Assembly (NCBI RefSeq): GCF_964204865.1 | Contig: NC_135255.1 | Coordinates: 9,391,135-9,455,134, forward strand | DNA: 64,000 bases | Source of the DNA: Styela clava | Taxonomy: Eukaryota; Chordata; Ascidiacea; Stolidobranchia; Styelidae | Direction of reading: 5' to 3' | Shown here: in pieces, positions 1 to 11,281 of the stretch | Layout: each line of letters begins with the position of its first letter | Numbering within the stretch: the stretch's first letter is position 1 | Notes under the pieces: generated by a model | Told to the model about the DNA's origin: nothing | The model's database searches: none | What the model saw: only the letters and a program-made list of their open reading frames with translations | Translations under genes and position numbers: made by a program

Positions 1-3000
1 GGTAAACGGGGCGTGGACATAACAAAGAGGGGCGACCGAATCAAAGAATCAATCATCACACAACACACTTGCGGTTTTTTGGCGACCACGGAAGAAACAC
101 ACGCATCACGTCAAAGTTGAGTGGTATATTTGCGTTATAGTGTTTTTATTCATTCATTTTCAGTAGCTACGATACTGCTTTAATGTTTAAATGAGCATAA
201 TGTGCGTCAATGTCGCGGCAATATCAAGTTTTAGTGGGCCGTTTCGTAAAACTTGAAACACCAATACAAGTATTTAATGAAGTAACATAACGAAGATTTC
301 TGAACGAATAGTCGATATATACTGATTTGTGACTAATTAGTAGCAATGCCATTACGTCAATTTAATCAGAATTGTTGACGAATACGCAGTGACAACATTT
401 CTAAAATCTTATTTAATGCGAACATAACATGAACAAAAGTACAAACATAAAAATACAACGAGTCCGGGGACCAGTACCCAAGATATTGTTGACTTTTTAT
501 TTTACGTTGGCGATGAAGGCGATCAAAGCCGACACGAAAGAAAGCAATCAGAATGAAATTAATTTGCAAATTTAGGCTCCAGGTTCATTCCTATATTTGC
601 GCTCAGCGTTTGTTCCCAATGATCGCACAATATCTTTATAGTTTGTCGAACAGAGTGCACAGTTTTGCGAGAAAAAAAAATGACGTTGATGTCCACCAGG
701 GTGCAAGACTTGACACATACCTAAGTCTGCTTACAAACTTTATGGGGCGGGCCGCAAAAAACACTTCGGCGGGCCGCATGCGTCCCGCGGGTTGGGCAGC
801 CTTGATCTACAGTGACTGATTATATTACCACATAATTCTCTTTTAAAAATTATAAATCCTACTGATTTATCTCAATCCACTTTGTCGTTGATTATATTGG
901 TTCAGTTTTTTCTTTTCCCGACTTGTGAATTCACTTAATATCATCATTGAATTCTATTTATTTATAAGTACCACGCCAAAATTTCAAGTTATTTTAAGAA
1001 CCTAAATACAGTGACTCATTTTTATTGAGATGTCGCCAACTTTTAAAAGTTTTATATGCATTTTGTTGCATGCATGAATAAATTGAAAAATGGAGAGACA
1101 TCATGACAATATATTCATGTGTGTATTACAACGCTACTATAGAATACAAAAACAGAAAAAGTAAGTTGGAGCACCTGTTAATCGAAAGAAATTACACATC
1201 GAAAAGATTAGAGAGCATCAAAAATTTCAACAATCAATTTAATAGGTCCGTTTTCCAGCGTACTTTATTTAGAAACGCAAAAATTAAGTACAGCGTTTTA
1301 GTTTATTTAATATAAAAATATTTTCTATAGCGACCTCACAACAATGTAGATTTTTTTCTGGAAATCTGAATTGTTCAAGCCGACTATAATTGAAGCATTA
1401 ACCCGCGTCGGGTTCATAGGTCAAATAGTAATACACCGTCTAACAACCGCGACTCTTTGTGTGGCGAAACAATGGTAATTTTTCAAAGTTGGCGTATGAA
1501 AATTTGTTAGCTAAACATAATAATTATATTTGCTTGAAAATTAGTAGGCATTGAGGGGAGTCAAATATATATACCATTGCGTTTATTAGTATTAGGAAAG
1601 GTGAATTGAACTGAAAATCAATTAGCAACTTTTACAAATAATGGGCGGCTAATGAGATTTACATTATTTCAAAATTGCACAAAATTATACACTAAATTTA
1701 TTACAAAATTATTTTCATTCGCACATTCACGAATACCTATAGATAAGCGTGCCAAATAATTGAATTACATGATAATTAAAGATACAAAAACTTTCAAATT
1801 TTTCAAATACATCCTTCATAAAAGTCACAGCCATAGTTTTTATTTAGTGTATTACAACTGCTTGCATAGATAAAACGATGTATAAAAACTTTACTTACGT
1901 ACGAGGTTAAAAAAAATTACGCGAAGTTCGAAGAAGCTATTAAATTGTGTGTTCTGGCGAAGATACCATCTTATAATTCTCTTACCGAATGCAATTATCC
2001 TTTATTTTTCGGATCATCGCCGCCTTGGGGATGTTATTTTAGGGCCGCAAACAGAAGGTAATTGAACTGCTATCTAATCGTCTACGCTTCGGCTGCCAAC
2101 TGCACAACCTATCAAAACAAAATTAGGCTCAGACGGTCTTGTAAAGCGATACAGAAGGGCGAGGTCATTCTTGTGTCAAAAAGTAATTTTTGAACAAAAC
2201 AGTCATAATTTAAGTCTTTCACAGACTAAGCAAATACGAGCATATGCCTCAGAAATAAGTGTATTTTTATATAGTCAATATGTATGGCTCGTGTGTGATT
2301 GACGTTACAAGAATCTAAAACAAATGAATGTCAGTATTATAGATTTTATCGAGTTTCACCGCCTGTCAAGCATTAACAATTCTCCTAACGTTTTGTTTGA
2401 TAATAGTAATCACATTATAATCTATAATATATCAAAGGCGTTTGACAACTGGTGAGATGCAACCTAATTTGCGTTAAAAAAAATGGTTTTGAGGCTTCCG
2501 TTTAGATATCGTGAATGGCAGGGCGGAATTGTTAATGATAAAGAGATTCTAAATATAATTAGAAACTTGTGCATTTTCATAATTCCAATGTCGTGTTAAA
2601 TTTGAAAAAAATTGCATGCAATTGTGTACATGATTGTTGTGGACAATATAGCCATAAATAGGCATATATATACTAAGCTTATATTAGACACGCTCTGTTT
2701 TTGATCGAATGAAACGATACTTTGATTTCCGAGATAACATTCATAACATGTTTTGCCAACATAAAGCGGTGTCTACTGTTCAGGATTATGAATGAAACAG
2801 ATGTTCATTTTATGTTTGAATCCTTTTTTGTCGCTATTACTTATCGCGCTGCAAACTTTCATTCATTTCGATTCGTTCATTACTCCTGCTTGTTAAGGTC
2901 GATATCGAATGACACGAACAAATTAAAAAATAAAGATAAATACAAAATGGAAAATAGCACAGTAAATATAAGTACCACAGTAAAATACCACAATACCAGT

Positions 3001-5050
3001 ACAATGACAGCTAATACGAATTAAATTCGTTTGCCATTTCAGGCACGATAAATATAACGACGAAATGTCACTAAAATGTGGAAAGTAATTGCAAGGAGCC
3101 GCCTTATAACGGTTCCGACCCTGTATGACTCAAAAAGGGTTCATCATAATCGACTTTATATAAAATAATTTAAGAGGCAATAAGTAAGAAGTTAAATAAT
3201 GTGTTATGAGTGTGATTGCCTAATAGTTGTTGCATTGTCGCTATATCGTGATGGTACCTTTCTAAAGATGTGTACTATGAAAATAAATCGGCCTTTCTCA
3301 TCAAATACAATGTTTAATATCTGAGTAGTCATCGTCAATATTACAGGCCAATTTGGCAGAAATTGGAGAAGATAAACAAATATTTTCGTCAAAAATTCCA
3401 ACTATTTTACTCTAAAATCTACTTGAGCAACAATGGAGTTACTGTCTGATAAGTATTGACATTCCAGTATTCCATCTTGCCGGAATTCACGTCAGCAACC
3501 TGAAAACCTCACTATTCGAGTTTAATCATATAAAAAAAAATAAACTGGCTGCCAACTTCCGCATTCGACCTAGAATGGTGATCCATATGAATACCCTTCG
3601 AATAATTATGCTTTCCTTTCTCGTGATAAATATGAAAATTCTTTATTCGGTACTATTTTCGTTGCTAGGTTATTTATTTTTTATATTGTATTGTTGTTCT
3701 GAAGATATTTTAAGACATCATTGGACACAAAGTGGACCTATGGATCGTTTTTTTTTCAATGTTTTTGATAGTATTCTTCTTGTTGTTGTTAGCATTGTTA
3801 GTGTAAACAAGTGCTTTTCTTTTTAACTACTATTCCGATTACTTTCAAATTCAGTCGTTAAACATTGGTGTTGTTGCTAGGAGGCTATTGATTTTATTTA
3901 TATCAAAACTTTTTGTGGGCTCCATGAAATTTTTTTTTCACCTTGAAGTTTTGTGTGGTGTGTGGTGTGGAAATTTTTTGTTTCCAGCTTTGTTAAATAA
4001 TGCTAAATATTATTTTGGCAACCAAATAAACTTGAAATAAATAAAAAAGATGTTTTCTTCTAAATTTCCAAAGATAGTCCACGTCTATTTTGGTAATAAG
4101 TCCTCATGTGCAGTCAGTCACCCATTTTTCGCTCATTGTACTGTCATTGGTAAGTATGTTTACAATCCAATTATGCGCGATAGTGTGTCAAAAAGGCAAA
4201 TTTTTAATGCAACATTGACATAAATATTAGGCCGGGAACAGTTGTTGATTCCAATTCAATGTCGCATTCATCGTTCAAAATTCAGTTCTTTTTTAGTCCT
4301 TTGCGCATGCAAACAGTGCAATTAACCATATTTGTCGGAATCACTAAGCAACGAAAACAAAGACTTTCTTTTCCAGAAAGAATTTACGCTGATTCTGTCA
4401 CATTCTAAAACTCCTTTCTTGAATGCTATTTAGGGCCCTAGGCATCATCAATGACTGGCGTTTATTTCTTTATGCTAAAAAACTGTTGAAATAACAAATA
4501 TCGAGAACTTGTTTCGAGCATGACCAGTTCAAGGGGCCAGTAATTGCAGATTTTGAATAATATATTTTTGTTTTTGGGTGTACAAAGTGACTTTTCTAAA
4601 CCTTCATGTTGATATTGCAATCAGAATAGTGGAGACAGACAGTTTTCACACTACAACAAGGCAAAATGACTAAAGAAGCTACATTTTTCTGCGACATGAA
4701 ATGGCATCCTATAACTTGTCCCAGTCGAATATTAATGTTACATGTTTTATATACCAATTTTCCACAAAAACCCGTTCTTGGGGAAATCCCGCATTTCACA
4801 TAACCTAAATTCGAAATATTTAATGTTGTTTTCTTCAGTTTTGGCTGAGGCGGAAGAAAATAATAAGCCTTCTTGTCTTCAAAGTGCCTTGAATCACCCT
4901 ATAGGCCAAAAATAATATTTATATAAAAATTATCTCCTAATGAAATATATTGCATTGTAAATAGATAAGCCAAGAGAAAAAAAAATTTCCAGTGCAAGTT
5001 CGGAAGCATAAATCATAAAACGAATATGCTTATTCATAAAATTCATAAAA
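1..5050. other. Gene-poor left flank
   Basis: No ORF here resembles a known family, and none has coding-like composition across plausible splice sites. The sequence is AT-rich. About 725-812 carries GGGCCGC-rich sequence ending in GGTTGGGCAGCCTTG, which looks like the right terminus of an old hAT element whose left end I cannot find. At 5013-5060 a motif containing CATAAAACGAATATGCT occurs twice in direct orientation. I see nothing else assignable. Confidence 0.5.
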
Positions 5051-5056
5051 CGAATA

Positions 5057-6179
5057 TGCTGTATCCAGGGGTGTCAAACTTGCGGCCCGCGGGCAGGAAG
5101 TTTCACACAGAAAACGGCAATTTACTGAAAGTAGTTTTGGAAAATTAAATTTTTTTTTGTTTGCAATATGACCCAATTATGGATACACCCCAAGCTAGCA
5201 AAAGAATACTTGAAAAAAAAAATCCAGGATTAAATAGAACGCAAAGTACATGAAGAAGGAGGTATTTTTGAAGAAAAATGGGATAAATTGCAATATTTCT
5301 ACATTTCTCAAAATTCTAAAGCACATTGTTCAATTTGTCACATTTTCATCAGTTCAATGAAAGAATACAATATAAGTAGACATTATTTGAATAAGCTCAG
5401 CAGTCAATATGACTATTTTGAAGATCAACTTTGAACAAATCATTTGTATGTGTTTGTATGTTACTAAAAATCAATATCAATCATAACTCAAGCAGTCCTG
5501 TGCCACGTAATATTAGGAAGTGTCGCGAAATTTGGCGAGAAATGTCTGTTCCGAAAAGTCAGTCATTTGTTTGTTTACTGATCTATACATGAAATGATAA
5601 ACATAATATTTTTTGCATTACTGAAATCAATCAAACATTCTCAACGATCCAGATTAACCGATGATCATGTGACCTCGTTAATTAGAGTTGGCACTGTAAA
5701 ATCATTTCAGCCTGATATTAGTAAGCTGGTGGCACAAACGAAATGCCAAACGTCGGGACATATGTAATAAAAAAAACATTGATTTTATTCTGTAGTATTT
5801 TTGTAAATTTCAGGATATATATTTTGATTAAGTCATTTTTAGTAAATGTATTATTCTTTTCTTATCAAAACTTCGTTCAAAAATGTTCTGGATAGTTGTA
5901 CATAAAAATTTATGATTTTTTGTAATAAATACATTAAATTGCAATAATACTGAAATGCGGAAATGAATATGTAAATGGCATTTGAAATTTGAGAAAATAC
6001 CAAAACTTCATTCGGCTGTTTAATTGCATCACAGTATATGTAACAAACTACACCTATCTAAAAATATGCTTCCAGTATACATTATCAAAATATATCAAAA
6101 ACTGTTTGCGACCCTTTGCACATTTCCCAAAATGCAATGCGGCCCTCGAAAACCCACGAGTTTGACACCCTTGCTGTAT
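5057..6179 (+). mobile_element. Decayed hAT transposon with 8-bp target duplication
   Basis: Terminal inverted repeats CCAGGGGTGTCAAACTTG (from 5065) and AGTTTGACACCCT (to 6171) bound about 1.1 kb. They are flanked by a perfect 8-bp duplication, TGCTGTAT, at 5057-5064 and 6172-6179. Eight-bp duplications and CAGGGG-type ends are hallmarks of the hAT superfamily. Inside, about 5261-5435 reads in frame as a BED-type zinc finger: a C-x2-C pair followed by a KEYNISRHY motif, as in ZBED/hAT transposases. The frame stops soon after and the rest is broken, so the copy is non-autonomous. It lies directly upstream of the RPL3 promoter. Confidence 0.88.
5261..5435 (+). pseudogene. hAT transposase BED zinc-finger fragment
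   Basis: A short reading frame inside the hAT element shows an aromatic-rich stretch, a CSIC pair, and KEYNISRHY ending in a degraded final His region. This is the layout of the BED finger that starts hAT/ZBED-like transposases. It ends in a stop, and no catalytic core (DDE/RNase H, dimerisation domain) is recognisable downstream. It is a dead fragment. Confidence 0.7.
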
Positions 6180-6330
6180 GCAATCTGTGGTCACAGAGCC
6201 TTATTTCTTGTTTAGTGTCTGTTGCCCTCGTTATTGGCTCTTTATCACCACAACGCGGTTACAAATATAATTCTTTGGAATTGTTCAAGCGGAACAACAC
6301 GTTGATTTCTCTCGCGCTCGCTGATCCTCG

Positions 6331-6353
6331 CTCTCTTTCCGATCGCCAGCGCT
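6331..6353 (+). promoter_or_regulatory. 5' TOP / TCT-type start region of RPL3
   Basis: The pyrimidine run CTCTCTTTCC (6331-6340) sits 13 nt before the RPL3 start codon. Ribosomal protein mRNAs begin with a C followed by an uninterrupted pyrimidine tract (5' TOP), which places them under mTOR/LARP1 translational control. The leader would be only about 20 nt. The exact cap site is inferred. Confidence 0.7.
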
Positions 6354-9300
6354 ATGGTGAGTTGCTTCTTCTGATTTGCAAATTGTATCCGTTGTAATCT
6401 ACTATTTTTCGCCAAATTAATAAGAGTTTAGTCATTTTAATTAATTTATTAAGTCATTTCTTGAAGTTGACATTATGAATTATACCCGGTAAGGCGATTT
6501 TTGCATGATAATCTGTCACCGAACGCAAGTTTTTCGATGTTTGTGGTCCTGTAAAACTTTTTGAAGTTAAAATACATAAAATTAAATAATGTCCGTAGAT
6601 GACAGACTACTGAAATGCGGTCTCGACCAGTCATCCAGTTGATGTTGGAAATTAAATTTCAAAAATTTCTCCTACATTTTTATTGAAATTGGAATAAGAT
6701 AATATTGTATTATAAATTCTTATATCATGCTTTCAGTCGCACAGAAAATTTTCTGCACCTCGTCACGGCTCCTTGGCATTTCTGCCACGTAAGCGTTGCC
6801 GCCATCATCGGGGAAAAGTTCGTTCATTCCCCAATGATGATCCATCAAAACCATGTCATCTGACTGCATTTGTAAGCTACAAGGCTGGAATGACCCATAT
6901 TGTGAGAGATGTTGATAGACCGGGATCAAGTGAGTGTTGCATTCATTGGTTTTTGATTTTGTTTATTACTAATGCAGTGGTTTTAGACCTATTCTGACAT
7001 CCTCCTTTAATTTGCCATTTGTATCACAATATGGCAAAGTTCTTAGACTCTGAAGAATAGCCCCACATTCTGACATTAAACGACTTTTCAATTATAAAAA
7101 GAAGTGCAAACCCCTTCTTTACATGACAGTCACCGTCTCCACATCGGCACTACATAATAAATAAAAAAGCAGTATGATCTAAAAACGTCACCATTCTGCC
7201 ATTGGATTTCTCTGAAAAAACTAGGCTGATTTACAGAGGGAAAAAATTTTACAGCAAAATTGAGTTTTCAGCAAGAATACATAATTTTGGTCCCAACTTA
7301 TGCCTTTTACAAATACATAGTATCTTATATATCTCGACGAAATTCTTCTTTTGGTGTAAAAAGCGCCACAATAGTGAGAGCTTGCTACTTTGTGGAAAGT
7401 CTGACAAAAGGCCAGAAGGCGTTCGGCGCTTGCAAACAAGTACCGTAATTGCTCCTACAGTCCTAGGCGTTTTAATGAATTTGTTTCTTCCTACTTGGGA
7501 AGTGTAAAATTGATATGAAGTCATATAGACTCCTGACTAGGGTATGTGCATATGAAGGCAAAGTTCATCAATTTTTATATAACGGATAACTCTTGCATTA
7601 TCTGGGTCATGCTATTAACGTTAATAGGTCTGTTAAATCTATGATGATATACAAGACGGGCGGACAGAATATCTGTGTTGAATGTCGTGTGTTCTGAGAA
7701 CTTCCAGCTAAAACAGCTTACAAACTCTTATGATTCTATATAAACAACTACCGGTACTTAGTGAAAAAAAAAACCTAAACGTACTGGTGTTGTTAGTTTT
7801 GAAAGAAAAAACGAAAGTTTGTTATTCCATTTTTTTCGGTCAGGGCTAGATTTCCAGCGTATTATCTAGAATTTTGATTTCAGAAATGAATAAAAAGGAG
7901 GTTGTTGAAGCTGTCACCATTCTTGAAACTCCACCTATGATTGTATTTGGAGTCACTGGATACATCATAACCCCTCGTGGTCTTCGTACTCTCACTACTG
8001 TCTTTGCCGAACATTTGAGTGATGAATGTAAACGTCGTTTCTACAAAAACTGGTGTGTATTTTTATAGAATTTTCAGAAATTTTTTTTCTCTGTTGCATG
8101 GATTAGGAATAGCCCAACTTAATTATAAAATTGGTCAGTCTTTTCTCCATAATACTGCATATATTATATTACCTGATGATTAAATAGTTATATATTTGCT
8201 ATAGTGCAAATGATGATTGTGCTATCTCTGACACCTCTTGTATTAGCGCTAAACAGTGCAATGAATTTGAGTGCACACTGTCTGATGCAGATTCTATTTT
8301 GGCCCTAATGCCCGCTAACTGGTGTATTAAATTTTTTTTTAGCTAACTGTAGATTAAGTATGATTAAGCTCTGTACTAATATATTTCATCAGCTCCAATC
8401 AGACTTCAGCTGGAAAGCGAGTACTGACGAGTGTCTCAATTGTGGCTTGTGCTTGACTGTATCCACTGTATGAATTCAAAACACCTCTGTATGTGGTGAC
8501 TTTGATCATCTTGTGGCTTCGTCAACATACTGCTGAGCTTATCTAGTCTCCTCTCAATTGCGTTTGTAATTGATGAGCCTAGTAAGCAAAATTTCCTGTT
8601 TTTCTTCCCACCACCTTCCCCCGTCCCAATCCAGGTATTCTTCCAAGAAGAAGGCATTTTCGAAAGCTTGTCGCAAATGGCAAGATGATGATGGTAAAAA
8701 ACAAATCGAGCAAGATTTTGCGAAAATGAAGAAGTACTGTACCGTTATCAGAGTACTCGCTCATTCTCAGGTAGGTATTTCTTGTTGATTCCTGGTGATG
8801 ATGTTGTAGGTATTTCTTCTCGTCTTGGCTTGGAAGTGGATTGAGCATTCTTAACTTCGGTGCCCCATATTCGTAAAAACCTAAGAAACTTCAATTCCAG
8901 TCGGTGCCTTCAGTTTGTTTTTGGTTCTTCTGAAACCTTTTTAAGTATATATAGGAATGGAAAACTGAACTAATGTCCTAGTTTTTTTTTATGTCAAATT
9001 TATCTGAAGACCACACCTAACCTTTTCAACGCCATATTGACCACTAACAATTGCATTTTGTGTAGTGCATTGACTATTTATTTACTGCTATGAAACAACC
9101 AGTATAAGTATCATCCCGTTTTTAGATGAAACTTCTGCCAATCAGACAGAAGAAATCTCACATTATGGAAATCCAAATTAATGGAGGATCAGTTGCAGAT
9201 AAAATTGACTTTGCTCGTAACCTTCTCGAGAAGCCAGTCAAAGTTTCTGACATCTTCGCACAAGATGAAATGATCGATATTATTGGAGTAACTAAGGGTC

Positions 9301-11244
9301 ATGGTTACAAAGGTGATAATGAGCTTTTTCGCTTTACAACAGTGGTTGCCGAGTTCATTTACTTTCTGTAAATACATGTATTTAATAATAAAAAGGTAGT
9401 TTTATATAATGTATGCACACATTTAGTTAATGCGATATCAGACCTTTCATTTGTGCAAATGGGAACCACTGCATTATGTCAGTTCTGGTCGCTTGTGTGC
9501 TGTTTGAGAATGATATAATTAGATAATTCCTGTGTGACAATGATGACACGCATTGGATTGCACCCCTGCCAGGGTGCCTGACTCTATTATGGAGATGTCA
9601 CCAATGCTGCCTTCCTACTGAGTTGCACTAGTTCTTACCATTGATTGTAAGACTTGGATGGCTTGAATTTAATCAAACTAGCCAAGTCCCTCTATGTCCA
9701 GTATATTATAAACTTTGGAATCCTTGTGTTTTAGGTGTTACTTCTAGATGGCATACCAAGAAATTACCACGTAAGACTCACAAAGGTCTGCGTAAAGTCG
9801 CCTGTATTGGAGCTTGGCATCCGGCCCGTGTCGCCTACTCTGTTGCTAGATCTGGTAAGCATACTGCGTGTGTAATCTAACGTAGACTTGAAAAGTTTAT
9901 TTATGTGGAGTTAACAACAGCGACGGCCTAGATAAATATGAAAGCCATAATTCAAAAGAATCTTATCTTCTGGATTTTGTGCATGTTTTTTTGTTCAAAA
10001 TCGAAACACCCTTATTATTATATGCGATTCAAGAGGCCTGTTGCGCACCAACGCAAGTATATTCCTGTAACGTTTCGTCTGACCAAAATCAGACTTCCTT
10101 AGACAAACAGTTTACAACAATGACAAGAAAAGAACAATCATGCAGTTTAAATACGAAGATACATAAAGTTGTTTGAAAATAATTGTGACGAAACAATGAA
10201 TAAAGAATAATTCTTATTTAGAAACAGATTGAGGCGGAAAAATATGATCGTTTCTCGTCATGGAATATCGTCATATTTAAACCGCATGATTGTTCTTTTT
10301 TTGTCATTGTTATAAACTGCTTGTCTGAGGAAGTCTGATTTTGGTGAGACGAAACGTTACGGGAATATACGCATACGGATCCACTAGCAAAAAGGCATTG
10401 AGAAAGGATGGGGAGTTAGTCTTGCGGCAACCTCTACTGGCCCTTTTTATTATTTGTACATTTGTGGTACAATAAATGGCCTTCAGAGTTAAAGCAGTTG
10501 ACTTGACTGTTTTGATGTTTGGTCCCATTTCCATGTCCACTGTGGGCACCCTTGACCTAGGATGTTATCAATTGGATAGGCAATTTTGAACTATGGAAAA
10601 TTTTGATCCTTCAGAAAAGCGGGGGATGCTTTTAGGGGGCTTTGTTCCGAGCGGGGGGCGTGAATAAGTGTAAAAATCATTTGAAGGGGGTTTTGTTCTG
10701 AGCGGGGGCATGAATAAGTGTAAAAATAGAGTTGAAATATCTAAAACCGGCATTTTTTTCAGGTCAAAAGGGTTACCACCACCGTACTGAGATAAACAAG
10801 AAGATCTATCGCATTGGTAAAGGAATTCACAAAGAAGGTGGAAAGATTATCAAGAACAATGCTTCCACTGAAGTTGATATTACAGATAAGAGCATCACTC
10901 CAATGGTGAGTACCCAAGACTTTAATACACCATGATGCCACCTCGTCGTCCACCCACTGCAGACTAACCTAATTGTTCTCAATTCACAGGGCGGATTTCC
11001 TCACTATGGTGAAGTGAAGAACGATTTCATCATGTTGAAGGGTTGTTGTATCGGACACAAGAAACGAGTTCTCACTTTGAGAAAATCTCTTCTCGTTCAC
11101 ACCAAGCGTGTCGCGCTCGAAAAAATCAAGCTCAAATGGATCGATACCTCGTCAAAGATGGGTCACGGTCGCTTCCAAACTCTGGAAGAGAAGAGAGCTT
11201 TCATGGGCCCACTCAAGAAAGACAGACAAGTTACTACTGCTTAA
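6354..11244 (+). CDS. RPL3: 60S ribosomal protein uL3 (L3), 8 exons
   Basis: uL3 of the cytosolic 60S subunit; it lines the approach to the peptidyl transferase centre. Coding exons: 6354-6356 (only the ATG), 6737-6929, 7884-8052, 8635-8770, 9126-9312, 9735-9854, 10763-10905 and 10990-11244. All junctions are GT-AG and phases agree, giving 401 residues (human L3 has 403). Recognisable blocks are [12 protein letters not shown] at the N-terminus, [20 protein letters not shown] including the GAWHPARV loop with the conserved His, [15 protein letters not shown], and the C-terminal FMGPLKKDR. The start follows the common ribosomal-protein layout with an intron straight after ATG. Introns carry snoRNAs (7636-7700, 8205-8289, 9534-9628), and intron 6 holds a large foldback. 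Expression is probably constitutive and TOP-regulated. The identification is secure. Confidence 0.98.
7636..7700 (+). ncRNA. SNORD43: C/D-box snoRNA, SNORD43 (U43)-like, RPL3 intron 2
   Basis: Box C ATGATGA lies at 7641-7647 and box D CTGA at 7694-7697. Between them GACGGGCGG (7655-7663) is followed by a degenerate D' box CAGA (7665-7668). The guide is exactly complementary to the universally conserved 18S segment CCGCCCGTC near the 3' end. The box-plus-five rule points to a C in that segment, matching the human SNORD43 target, which I recall as 18S Cm1703. Human SNORD43 is also hosted by RPL3. The terminal stem is weak, as I recall it is in the human RNA. Confidence 0.88.
8205..8289 (+). ncRNA. 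Candidate orphan C/D-box snoRNA, RPL3 intron 3
   Basis: Box C ATGATGA (8210-8216), D' CTGA (8228-8231), C'-like ATGAA (8261-8265 region) and box D CTGA (8282-8285) are in the right order and spacing. A TGCA/TGCA terminal stem at 8205-8208 and 8286-8289 closes directly on boxes C and D. The size of about 85 nt and the host are right for an intronic snoRNA. The guides upstream of D' (8217-8227) and D (8269-8281) do not match any rRNA segment I can recall, so the target is unknown. Confidence 0.72.
9534..9628 (+). ncRNA. SNORD83: C/D-box snoRNA, SNORD83 (U83)-like, RPL3 intron 5
   Basis: Box C is TGATGA (9541-9546) and box D is CTGA (9618-9621), closed by a terminal stem in which GTG-CAA pairs with TTGCAC with one bulged A. 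An internal D' CTGA lies at 9578-9581 after a hairpin CACCC...GGGTG. The 11-nt guide GCTGCCTTCCT (9606-9616), one nt before box D, is perfectly complementary to conserved 18S AGGAAGGCAGC. The fifth nucleotide upstream of D (T9613) pairs with an A, matching the known SNORD83 target, 18S Am468. SNORD83A/B are hosted by RPL3 in human, so the host is conserved as well. Confidence 0.92.
10050..10375. repeat. Large imperfect foldback in RPL3 intron 6
   Basis: The arm at about 10050-10165 is the reverse complement of about 10262-10375 at roughly 90% by eye. Shared blocks include CAAAATCAGACTTCCT and AGAACAATCATGC. The loop is about 95 nt. Transcribed within the RPL3 pre-mRNA it would form a long hairpin. 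It is probably a foldback MITE, but I see no clear target duplication. Confidence 0.8.
10630..10732 (+). repeat. Short tandem duplication in RPL3 intron 6
   Basis: Two adjacent units of about 50 bp share TTTTGTTC(C/T)GAGCGGGGG and GTGAATAAGTGTAAAAAT. They are separated only by a few substitutions and one G-run length change. They lie about 30 bp before the acceptor of exon 7. Confidence 0.7.
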
Positions 11245-11275
11245 ATTGCTCTGTGTCATGTTTTCCTTGTGATGC

Positions 11276-11281
11276 AATAAA
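11276..11281 (+). terminator. RPL3 polyadenylation signal AATAAA
   Basis: This canonical hexamer lies 32 nt after the RPL3 stop codon. That gives a very short 3' UTR, as usual for ribosomal protein mRNAs. A T/GT-rich stretch (about 11300-11320) follows. Confidence 0.85.

Noticed and set aside
8795-8932. C/D-box snoRNA in RPL3 intron 4
   Set aside because: GTGATGA and a distant CTGA exist, but they are about 138 nt apart without a terminal stem.
8795-11240. Inversion or pseudogene status of RPL3
   Set aside because: All eight exons are in frame with consensus splice sites and a poly(A) signal; the gene looks intact.
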